Shown here piece by piece: positions 1 through 6,307 of a stretch of 6,430 nt of DNA (positions are counted from its first letter, which is position 1; the number at the start of each line of letters is the position of its first letter). The DNA comes from Draconibacterium sp. Its GTDB lineage: Bacteria; Bacteroidota; Bacteroidia; Bacteroidales; Prolixibacteraceae. Where the stretch lies: the NCBI GenBank assembly GCA_030595485.1, contig JAUVDE010000200.1, positions 1 through 6,430 on the forward strand, in the 5' to 3' direction. Made by a program: the position numbers and the translations under genes. The notes under the pieces are model-generated. The model saw only the letters and a list, made by a program, of their open reading frames with translations. It had not been told where the DNA came from and made no database searches.

Positions 1-153
1 AAGAGCAACATTTTTACCGCTCAGTTGTGGCTGCTCTGTACCTGCATATTTTGCCTTTTTCAAGTTTTCCGAAAGCTCCAGTAAAAAGTTTATTTCTTTG
101 CTTGAGAAGTCAAGTAACTTTAAGAAGTTTCTGTTTTTTAAGTTAAATGCCAT
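1..153 (-). CDS. arcB: Ornithine carbamoyltransferase, N-terminal fragment (cut by window edge)
   Basis: Reading the minus strand from the ATG at 153-151 gives 51 uninterrupted codons to the window edge. The peptide begins MAFNLKNRNFLKLLDFSSKE and goes on through LLELSENLKKAKYAG to LSGKNVAL. This matches the N-terminus of ornithine carbamoyltransferases, just before the carbamoyl-phosphate-binding STRTR motif, which lies outside the window. The enzyme interconverts ornithine plus carbamoyl phosphate and citrulline plus phosphate in the cytoplasm. The carbamate kinase gene directly upstream on the same strand suggests the catabolic direction (ArcB), which splits citrulline and passes carbamoyl phosphate to the kinase. 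Some Bacteroidota make arginine with an N-succinylornithine carbamoyltransferase, whose N-terminus as I recall it looks different, which also favours a catabolic role here. The start is supported by the fit to the family N-terminus and by the A-rich leader before it. An anabolic ArgF cannot be excluded from 51 residues. Confidence 0.85.
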   Translation of the reverse strand, partial: MAFNLKNRNFLKLLDFSSKEINFLLELSENLKKAKYAGTEQPQLSGKNVAL

Positions 154-223
154 GTTGATTATTTTATATTTTTTATTCTTTAGTTGTCTGTCCTAAAAGG
201 TTAATCTATATTCCAAATTGAAA

Positions 224-251
224 AAGCTTCGAGCCTCTAGCTTCGAGTTAA
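224..251. repeat. Short degenerate heptamer tandem repeat (NAGCYTC)
   Basis: Between arcC and arcB the plus strand reads as consecutive 7-mers: AAGCTTC, GAGCCTC, TAGCTTC and then a decayed GAGTTAA. This also appears as a 9-bp exact direct repeat AGCTTCGAG at 225-233 and 239-247, spaced 14 bp apart. It can form only a 5-bp stem (AAGCT/AGCTT), and on the minus strand no T-run follows, so it does not look like a terminator. Its function is unknown. It may be a member of a dispersed intergenic heptamer repeat family or simple slippage. Confidence 0.55.
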
Positions 252-278
252 ACTGAACACTGCGACTGAAAACTTTCT

Positions 279-1238
279 TCAGCTTTCGTAGTTCATTGTA
301 ATTTTTGTGCCGTAACTTTTGTCAGCCAGTTTTGTGGCTTCAGTAACTACACTTTTGGAACCACCTCGTTTTACAAAGTTCAAACAAGCTCTTATTTTTG
401 GTTCCATGCTGCCTTCAGCAAATGTACCATTTTCAAGATGTTTCATTGTGTCCTTGTAATCCAAAAATTCAAGTTTTTGCTGTTTATCGGTACCAAAATC
501 TTTGTAAACAAACGATACGTCGGTAAGTATATAAAGTTCGTCGGCTTGAATGTTTGCCGCTAAAAGACTCGAAGCCATGTCTTTGTCGATAACTGCATCC
601 AGTGTGCGCACATCGTTGTTTTCGTCGAAATAAACAGGAATGCCGCCTCCGCCAGCTGCAATTACAATGTTGCCATTGTCGGTTAGCTGTTCAATAATCT
701 GACGATTTACAATACTTTTGGGAGTTGGCGAGGGTACAACCCTGCGAAAACCTCCGGGTGTTTTGGGCGATGTTTTAAAAATCCATCCCTTGTCTGCAGA
801 TAGTTTATCAGCCTCTTCTTTATTGTATGTTTTTCCTACACGTTTCGATGGGTTCTGAAAAGCCGGGTCGTCTTTATCTATTTCAACCAAGGTTATCATC
901 GAAATAACATTCTTTTTAATGCCGTGTTTATTCAATACGTTTCGCATCATTCGTTCAATAATAAAGCCAATTCCACCCTGCGAATCGGCCACACAAATAT
1001 TTAAGGGCATTGGTGCAATGTTGTACATTTGTTCGCCAGCATCGTTACGCATAAGAATATTTCCAACCTGTGGCCCGTTTCCATGTGTTAGAACCAGTTC
1101 GTATCCATCGTTGATTAAATGTATCAGGTTTTCTAGTGTGTCGGTGACATTTTTTTCTTGTTGAACAATGGTGCCTTCTTCGTTCCCCCTCAGAATGGCG
1201 TTGCCACCAAGTGCAACTACAGCCAATTTTTTTTTCAT
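279..1238 (-). CDS. arcC: Carbamate kinase
   Basis: Carbamate kinase transfers the phosphate of carbamoyl phosphate to ADP, giving ATP and carbamate, which breaks down to NH3 and CO2. It is the last, energy-yielding step of the arginine deiminase/citrulline pathway in the cytoplasm. The 319-residue protein has the usual family length (about 310) and the amino-acid kinase fold signatures in order: ALGGNA at 9-14, THGNGPQVGN at 51-60, DSQGGIGF at 85-92, a glycine-rich AAGGGGIPV at 194-202, VIDKDMASSLLA at 216-227, LTDV at 238-241 and GSMEPKI at 276-282. All major blocks are intact, so it should be active. The start fits the family N-terminus (MKKKLAVVALGGNA) and lies 30 bp from a candidate promoter. 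The arcB-like gene follows after 125 bp with no terminator visible between them, so co-transcription is likely. Arginine deiminase (arcA) is not in the window. ftsK is divergent and functionally unrelated. Confidence 0.96.
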   Translation of the reverse strand: MKKKLAVVALGGNAILRGNEEGTIVQQEKNVTDTLENLIHLINDGYELVLTHGNGPQVGNILMRNDAGEQMYNIAPMPLNICVADSQGGIGFIIERMMRNVLNKHGIKKNVISMITLVEIDKDDPAFQNPSKRVGKTYNKEEADKLSADKGWIFKTSPKTPGGFRRVVPSPTPKSIVNRQIIEQLTDNGNIVIAAGGGGIPVYFDENNDVRTLDAVIDKDMASSLLAANIQADELYILTDVSFVYKDFGTDKQQKLEFLDYKDTMKHLENGTFAEGSMEPKIRACLNFVKRGGSKSVVTEATKLADKSYGTKITMNYES

Positions 1239-1268
1239 TCTTACGTTAGTTAAATGTTAGTGCTGTAA

Positions 1269-1306
1269 CAAACATATAAATTCGAGTGTAGAAAAGAAAT
1301 GTCAAA
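1269..1306 (-). promoter_or_regulatory. Candidate promoter for arcC-arcB
   Basis: Read on the minus strand, 1276-1269 is TATGTTTG, an exact match to the Bacteroidota -7 element TAnnTTTG, ending 30 bp before the arcC start codon. A TTTG at 1306-1303 could be the -33 element, but the 26-bp gap is longer than the roughly 17-23 bp described for this promoter class, so the upstream half is doubtful. Expected leader is about 20-25 nt. Confidence 0.5.
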
Positions 1307-1492
1307 ACTTTGTATTTTGCCTTGTTAAATATATTATAAAACAGGCTTTTAAGATTGTTGTTTCAAATCGGAAAACAGGTTTATCAAATACTTTCAGTTT
1401 TAAATGTTTAAACCACTTTTTGTTAACACTTTATTCTTGATATGATTCTGGTTTAAGGAGAAAACTTACAGTGCCTACCTTATTTTTTTTAG

Positions 1493-1500
1493 TAAATTTG
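1493..1500 (+). promoter_or_regulatory. Candidate -7 element for ftsK-lolA
   Basis: TAAATTTG followed by C matches the Bacteroidota -7 consensus TAnnTTTG exactly and ends 22 bp before the ftsK ATG. No TTG lies at the expected -33 distance, so only the -7 half is supported. The predicted transcript would have a leader of only about 15-18 nt (A/T-rich, no Shine-Dalgarno), as is common in this phylum. Confidence 0.5.
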
Positions 1501-1522
1501 CGTTCAAATTAAAAATTTCCAA

Positions 1523-3970
1523 ATGGCATTTAACCGAAAGAAAAAGCCAATAAAAACAAGTAAACGACCCGCTAAAAAGAAACCTGCGCAAAAACGTACT
1601 TCCATTTTTAAGAATGAAAAGGCTCGTTTTATTTTTGGGATACTGCTTTTGTTGATTGGGGCTTATTTGCTCATTTCGTTTGTTTCGTTTTTATTTTATG
1701 GTGCAGCTGACCAAAGCATAATGGACTCCAGTATGCGGCAATTTCTGTTTAACTCCGATGTTAAAGCTCAGAACAAGGGAATGAAGTTTGGTGCTTATTT
1801 ATCGGAAGTAATTATTAATCGTGGTTTCGGAATTGCCTCCTTTGTTTTTATCTACCTAATTATCATTTCTGGATTAAAGGTTTTGGGCCGTACTATTGAA
1901 AGTTACCGCAAAAATTTAGTGTTCAGCATAATTACTATTCTTTGGTTATCCATTGCATTGGGTTTGTTGTTTAACAAAAGCGAGTCGGGTTCATTTATAT
2001 ATTTAGGTGGTCGTTACGGTTTTGTGATGAGTAACTTTCTACGATCTTTAATTGGTGTAGTTGGGCTTGTTTTCTTATTGTTTATTACTGGTTTAACCAT
2101 TGTGATTACTCGTTTTGATAAGGCTTTTCCGATGATGAAAGATCTTTTTAAACGCAAGTCGAAAGAGGATTCCTTAGAAGCGGATGATATGGAAATTGAT
2201 GAGCCAGTTAGTTCATCTGAGTTGCTTGTTGAAGATAACGCTATTTCGAAAGTAATTGACGATGATGATGTGGTACGCGCCATTTTCGAACCCGATGCCG
2301 AAGAGGAGGTGATGACTCCTATCGTTGATGACTTGGAAATGGAAACTTTAGTTATTGAAGAAGAACAGGTAGTGATTCCACCATCAAAAGGAGAAGAGGA
2401 TTTAGCACTTGTTGTTAAACCTAAAATCGAAGAAGAAAAAACAGATAATGTTCAACCAGATGAGTTGGAAGATTATGACCCAACTCTGGATTTATCGAGT
2501 TATAAATTCCCGACCCTTGAATTGTTGGAAGATCATAAATTTGGAAATGCTGAGGTGAAAAACGAAGAACTGGTGGCCAACAAAAATAAGATTGTTGAAA
2601 CCCTTCGTCATTATAAAATTGAAATTACTAAAATTCGTGCAACCATTGGGCCAACCATTACTTTGTACGAAATAGTTCCGGCTCCCGGAGTTCGTATTTC
2701 AAAAATTAAAAACCTTGAAGATGATATTGCCTTAAGTTTGGCAGCCTTAGGAATTCGTATTATTGCTCCAATTCCAGGGCGTGGAACCATTGGTATTGAG
2801 GTGCCAAATCTGCATCCAGAGGCCGTTTCAATGCGTTCGGTTATTGCTTCAAAGAAGTTTCAAGAGACTACTGCCGAACTACCAATAGCTATTGGTAAAA
2901 CAATATCAAACGAAACATACTTGATTGATTTGGCAAAAATGCCTCACATTTTGGTAGCTGGAGCCACAGGTCAGGGAAAGTCTGTTGGTGTAAATGCGAT
3001 CATTACATCGCTACTTTACAAAAAACACCCATCGCAATTAAAGTTTGTATTTATCGATCCTAAAAAAGTTGAGTTAAATCTTTATTCAATTATTGAAAAA
3101 CACTATTTGGCAAAATTGCCAGATGAGGAAGAAGCGGTTATTACAGATATTCAAAAAGTAAAAACTACACTTAACTCTATTAATGTTGAAATGGATAGCA
3201 GGTATGATTTGTTGAAAAAAGCACATACCCGTAATCTTAAAGAGTATAACAAAAAATTTATTAGTCGTAAATTAAACCCTGATAAGGGACATAAGTTTAT
3301 GCCTTATATTGTTGTAATTATTGATGAATTTGCAGATTTAATTATGACTGCAGGTAAAGAAATTGAATTACCAATTGCTAGAATTGCACAGTTAGCAAGG
3401 GCGGTTGGTATACACATGATAATTGCTACTCAACGACCATCTGTTACTATTATTACGGGTGTAATAAAAGCTAATTTCCCGGCACGAATTGCATTTAAAG
3501 TAGCTTCTATGATTGATTCCAGAACAATTCTTGATCAACCAGGAGCCAACCAATTGATTGGAAAAGGAGATATGCTTATTTCTGCAAATAGCGATGTTAC
3601 GCGTGTTCAATGTGCTTTTGTAGATACACCTGAAGTGGAAAGAATTTGTGAATTTATTTCTGAACAGCGCGGTTACCCAACAGCATTTATGCTTCCAGAG
3701 TATGTTGGAGATGAAGAAGCTGGGCCAGGTCAAGTGGATTTAAATAATAAAGATGATATATTTGAGGATGCTGCAAGAATAGTGGTTTCAAATCAAATGG
3801 GATCTACATCAATGATTCAACGGAAGTTTTCTATTGGATATAATCGAGCAGGAAGAGTAATGGACCAATTAGAAGCTGCCGGAATTGTTGGACCTAGTGA
3901 AGGAAGTAAAGCCAGACAAGTTCTTTTACAAGACGAATATAGTTTGGAACAGTTATTGAATAGTTTATAG
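1523..3970 (+). CDS. ftsK: DNA translocase FtsK/SpoIIIE family
   Basis: FtsK is a septum-anchored hexameric ATPase that pumps double-stranded DNA and coordinates chromosome dimer resolution and segregation with division. The 815-residue protein has a Lys/Arg-rich cytoplasmic tip (5-25) and about four predicted membrane helices (near 36-59, 101-121, 132-150 and 171-196). A long acidic linker (about 214-330) follows, shorter than the linker of E. coli FtsK. The alpha/beta motor carries Walker A GATGQGKS at 480-487, Walker B VVIIDEFADL at 597-606 (D601, E602) and the ATQRPS block at 635-640. The C-terminal gamma winged helix spans about 745-805, with YNRAGRVMDQLEAAGIVG at 773-790, the domain that reads chromosome polarity sequences and contacts XerD in studied homologues. 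All parts needed for activity are present. The start follows a -7 element by 22 bp. lolA follows after 12 bp, and ftsK-lolA adjacency is also seen in E. coli. Codon use changes within the motor-domain coding region (see findings). Confidence 0.97.
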   Translation: MAFNRKKKPIKTSKRPAKKKPAQKRTSIFKNEKARFIFGILLLLIGAYLLISFVSFLFYGAADQSIMDSSMRQFLFNSDVKAQNKGMKFGAYLSEVIINRGFGIASFVFIYLIIISGLKVLGRTIESYRKNLVFSIITILWLSIALGLLFNKSESGSFIYLGGRYGFVMSNFLRSLIGVVGLVFLLFITGLTIVITRFDKAFPMMKDLFKRKSKEDSLEADDMEIDEPVSSSELLVEDNAISKVIDDDDVVRAIFEPDAEEEVMTPIVDDLEMETLVIEEEQVVIPPSKGEEDLALVVKPKIEEEKTDNVQPDELEDYDPTLDLSSYKFPTLELLEDHKFGNAEVKNEELVANKNKIVETLRHYKIEITKIRATIGPTITLYEIVPAPGVRISKIKNLEDDIALSLAALGIRIIAPIPGRGTIGIEVPNLHPEAVSMRSVIASKKFQETTAELPIAIGKTISNETYLIDLAKMPHILVAGATGQGKSVGVNAIITSLLYKKHPSQLKFVFIDPKKVELNLYSIIEKHYLAKLPDEEEAVITDIQKVKTTLNSINVEMDSRYDLLKKAHTRNLKEYNKKFISRKLNPDKGHKFMPYIVVIIDEFADLIMTAGKEIELPIARIAQLARAVGIHMIIATQRPSVTIITGVIKANFPARIAFKVASMIDSRTILDQPGANQLIGKGDMLISANSDVTRVQCAFVDTPEVERICEFISEQRGYPTAFMLPEYVGDEEAGPGQVDLNNKDDIFEDAARIVVSNQMGSTSMIQRKFSIGYNRAGRVMDQLEAAGIVGPSEGSKARQVLLQDEYSLEQLLNSL

Positions 3971-3982
3971 ATAAAAATAAGA

Positions 3983-4630
3983 ATGAAAAGTATTTTAATT
4001 ATAGTAGCAGTACTGTTTACTGCAAACCTAAGCTGGGCACAAGACGCAAAAGCAAAACAGATACTTGATGAGGTAAGCGAAAAAACCAGAACTTACACCA
4101 GTATTTATGCTGATTTTACATTTTCTATGGTAAATAAGGAAATGGAAATTGATGAGAAAAATGAAGGTTCTATCAAACTAAAGGGCCAAAAATATTGTGT
4201 TCAATTACCGGATGTTGGTGTAGAAGTTTTTTCAGATGGAACTACACTTTGGAATTATATGAAAGAAGGAAACCAGGTAACTATTTCAGATATAGATGAC
4301 GAAAGCAGTGAGTTGATGGACCCATCATCGATTTTTACCATTTACGAACGCGGGTTTAAGTCGGAGTATGTTGCCGAAAAGAAAATGGGAAGCAAAACGG
4401 TATATCAAATCAATTTATTTCCGGATTCGGATGAATATGATGTTTCAAAAATTGAGGTTTCGATTGATAAAGCTACCATGATGATTTCTGCTGCCACCTT
4501 ACACGGAACAGATGGAAACCTGTATGGTATTGTGGTTAAAAAACTAGAGACCGATAATAACTTTACGGATGCAGACTTTGTATTTAATAAAGCAAACTAC
4601 AGCGATGTAGAGGAAATTGATTTCAGATAA
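3983..4630 (+). CDS. lolA: Outer-membrane lipoprotein carrier protein LolA
   Basis: LolA is the periplasmic chaperone that takes lipoproteins from the inner-membrane LolCDE transporter to the outer membrane. The 215-residue product begins with a clear Sec signal peptide: Lys2, hydrophobic ILIIVAVLFTANL at 4-16, and a likely cut after Ala19 in LSWA-QD. The mature part has the LolA layout: an N-terminal helix (AKQILDEVSEKT, 24-35), the TYTSIYADFTFSM strand (37-49), GSIKLKGQKYCVQLPD (62-77), FSDGTTLWNYM (83-93), then the later strands, with the usual ending FVFNKANYSDVEEIDFR. No lipobox cysteine follows the signal, so it is soluble. It starts 12 bp after ftsK and shares its transcript in all likelihood. 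The terminator lies 24 bp after its stop. A general LolA-like lipid-binding protein is the only real alternative. Most Bacteroidota lack an obvious LolB, so how cargo is handed over at the outer membrane is not clear from sequence. Confidence 0.92.
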   Translation: MKSILIIVAVLFTANLSWAQDAKAKQILDEVSEKTRTYTSIYADFTFSMVNKEMEIDEKNEGSIKLKGQKYCVQLPDVGVEVFSDGTTLWNYMKEGNQVTISDIDDESSELMDPSSIFTIYERGFKSEYVAEKKMGSKTVYQINLFPDSDEYDVSKIEVSIDKATMMISAATLHGTDGNLYGIVVKKLETDNNFTDADFVFNKANYSDVEEIDFR

Positions 4631-4653
4631 AAAGGTATGTATCAAAATATTTC

Positions 4654-4687
4654 AGCCCTGTCTATTTTTTAGATGGGGCTTTTTTTA
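4654..4687 (+). terminator. Intrinsic terminator of ftsK-lolA
   Basis: AGCCCTGTCT at 4654-4663 pairs with AGATGGGGCT at 4671-4680 in a 10-bp stem containing two G-U wobbles and a 7-nt loop, followed at once by a T-run (4680-4686). It lies 24 bp after the lolA stop codon. Confidence 0.88.
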
Positions 4688-4792
4688 TCATTTTTATCGC
4701 GAAATATTTTCATTTACTTTTTTTGTATAAAAAGAAAAGGGTACTCATAGGGTTTGGCAAGTACAACAAATTGTCGAAGAAGTTTTATGCAT
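4688..4792. other. Convergent intergenic spacer without a gene
   Basis: These bases separate the two opposing terminators. They are AT-rich and contain a weak 5-bp inverted repeat, GTACT at 4741-4745 with AGTAC at 4760-4764. I see no open frame of useful length, no convincing promoter and no recognisable RNA. Confidence 0.5.
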
Positions 4793-4825
4793 AAAAAATC
4801 CCCAATCAAATCAATGAGCGGGGAT
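4793..4825 (-). terminator. Intrinsic terminator of pyk
   Basis: On the minus strand ATCCCC (4825-4820) pairs with GGGGAT (4803-4798) around a 16-nt loop that may itself close with TCA/TGA, and is followed by a T-run (4798-4793 read as Ts). It lies 27 bp beyond the pyk stop. The stem is short but G/C-dense in an AT-rich region, and it opposes the lolA terminator from the other strand. Confidence 0.78.
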
Positions 4826-4851
4826 GTACTATAATCGTGTAATTGTCTTCG

Positions 4852-6252
4852 TTAAAGGAAAAGTTTATCAGCTGTTGATATTTCAATAAAAGAAGCTCCG
4901 GCATCTTCACCAAAACGACCACCTATATATATTACCATGCTATCCATTTGTAAAACTTCCTGATGTACTAATTCTTGAATAGCAGCCTTCTGTATTTTCA
5001 TTTTGTTCTTTTTTGTTTCTAAGAACGAAGGATGAATACCAAAAGAAAGCGCCAATTCTCTAACCACACGATGATCGTGACACTTTACGTACACTGGGAA
5101 AATAGAGCGGTACGCTGCCAAATAACGACCTGTTTTCCCGGTAGTAGTTGAGGTTACAATCGCATCTGGTTTTAACTCGCGTGCCGCACGAATCGCTGAT
5201 TGTGCCAAATAAGCAGGAATATCTGCTTTTAATGGCGACATCAATTCGCGTCTATCTCGATCAGGCTCAACCTCGCGTGCAATGTTATCCATTACTTTTA
5301 TTGCTTCAATAGGATATTTTCCATAAGCTGTTTCTCCGCTCAGCATAATCGCATCGGTTCCAATATAAATGGCACTGGCAACGTCGCTAACCTCGGCGCG
5401 TGTTGGGCGCGGATGCTCAATCATGGTGTGCAACATTTGTGTGGCAATAATTACCGGCTTTTGGTGTATAATTGCTCTACGTACCAAGTTTCGTTGAACT
5501 GCAGGGATTCTTTCCTCAGGTAATTCAATACCCAAATCGCCACGAGCAACCATAATGCCATAAGCATCTTCAAGAATCTCATCAATGTTTTCAACACCTT
5601 CAATATTCTCTATTTTTGCAATTATTTTTATAGGACTATTGAATTTGTTTAATATTTTCTGAACCTCCAGAACATCTTCTTTATTGCGAACAAATGAGTG
5701 GGCAATAAAATCAAGTTTGTTTTCAACGGCGAATTCTATAAATTCTATATCTCGTTCAGTTAGCGAAGGCAGCTTAATCTCAACACCCGGAACATTTATG
5801 CTTTTACGCTTTTTTATAACTCCCGAGTTTTCAATTCGGCACAAAAGGTAACGTTTATGTTTCTCTTCAACATTAATTGCGATATCACCATCATCGATAA
5901 GAATTTTGTCTCCTACTTTTAAGTCATTTACAAAACCTTTGTAATTCACACAAATATTTTTTAAACCTTCAACAGCACCAGTTGAATACGATAATGTAAC
6001 CATTTCGCCTTCTACTACTTCAGTGTCAGAAAGTGTTTGGCAAGTTCTTATTTCAGGCCCTTTAGTATCAATAAGGATTGCAATTTTTTCAGAAACCGAA
6101 CGAATATTATCTATTAAGTTTTTACCCGTTTCTTTGCTGATGTGTGCAGTGTTTATTCTGGCAACATTCATTCCTGCATCGTGTAACGATTGAATAAAAT
6201 CTACATCGCATCGTTGGTCTGATATAGTAGCTACAATTTTAGTCTGTCTCAT
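4852..6252 (-). CDS. pyk: Pyruvate kinase
   Basis: Pyruvate kinase catalyses the last glycolytic step, phosphoenolpyruvate plus ADP to pyruvate plus ATP. The 466 residues match the usual bacterial length (about 470). The barrel carries MNVARINTAH (28-37), DTKGPEIRT (62-70), a B domain at about 72-155, the catalytic signature IIAKIENIEGVENIDEI (210-226, catalytic Lys213, metal ligand Glu215), ARGDLGIEL (236-244, Asp239), ATQML (270-274, Thr271) and TRAEVSDVA (284-292). The C-terminal domain (about 345-466) has an STTTGKTGR loop at 368-376, at the place where effector phosphates bind in allosteric homologues. Two departures from the common family pattern are visible near the nucleotide/K+ site: TISD (9-12) instead of TIGP, and NTAH (34-37) instead of NFSH. 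Glu67 of GPEIR, associated with K+ dependence, is kept. The start fits the family N-terminus and follows a promoter closely. The gene is monocistronic as far as visible. Confidence 0.96.
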   Translation of the reverse strand: MRQTKIVATISDQRCDVDFIQSLHDAGMNVARINTAHISKETGKNLIDNIRSVSEKIAILIDTKGPEIRTCQTLSDTEVVEGEMVTLSYSTGAVEGLKNICVNYKGFVNDLKVGDKILIDDGDIAINVEEKHKRYLLCRIENSGVIKKRKSINVPGVEIKLPSLTERDIEFIEFAVENKLDFIAHSFVRNKEDVLEVQKILNKFNSPIKIIAKIENIEGVENIDEILEDAYGIMVARGDLGIELPEERIPAVQRNLVRRAIIHQKPVIIATQMLHTMIEHPRPTRAEVSDVASAIYIGTDAIMLSGETAYGKYPIEAIKVMDNIAREVEPDRDRRELMSPLKADIPAYLAQSAIRAARELKPDAIVTSTTTGKTGRYLAAYRSIFPVYVKCHDHRVVRELALSFGIHPSFLETKKNKMKIQKAAIQELVHQEVLQMDSMVIYIGGRFGEDAGASFIEISTADKLFL

Positions 6253-6273
6253 CCTGTATTAATTTTAAGGGCG

Positions 6274-6307
6274 CAAAAGTAGAATAAAAGCGCGTAATCC
6301 AGTGCAA
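6274..6307 (-). promoter_or_regulatory. Promoter of pyk
   Basis: On the minus strand 6281-6274 reads TACTTTTG (then C), an exact TAnnTTTG -7 element, 21 bp before the pyk ATG. A TTG at 6307-6305 stands 23 bp upstream, at the outer edge of the spacing known for this promoter class. The predicted leader is only about 15 nt. Confidence 0.65.

Noticed and set aside
266..282. Inverted repeat CTGAA/TTCAG across the arcC stop codon
   Set aside because: The stem is only 5 bp and no T-run follows on the minus strand, so a terminator is not supported.
919..1164. Plus-strand open frame of 81 codons inside arcC
   Set aside because: It lies wholly antisense to the well-conserved carbamate kinase gene, has no recognisable motif, and is explained as a shadow of that gene.
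2014..2283. Minus-strand open frame of 89 codons inside ftsK
   Set aside because: It is antisense to the ftsK membrane/linker region. Its Ser-rich composition is the mirror of the acidic Glu/Asp linker codons.
3392..3733. Minus-strand open frame of 113 codons inside ftsK
   Set aside because: It is antisense to the conserved motor domain and has a protein-unlike composition. It shows no promoter or family signature.
4637..4672. Eleven-residue frame after lolA (MYQNISALSIF)
   Set aside because: It runs into the stem-loop of the lolA terminator and has no coding evidence.
4748..4756. Promoter-like TAGGGTTTG on the plus strand in the convergent spacer
   Set aside because: It has three rather than two bases between TA and TTTG, and no gene or RNA lies downstream before the pyk terminator.
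4787..4834. Fifteen-residue plus-strand frame MHKKSPIKSMSGDVL
   Set aside because: It overlaps the pyk terminator hairpin, which explains the sequence. No promoter is convincing.
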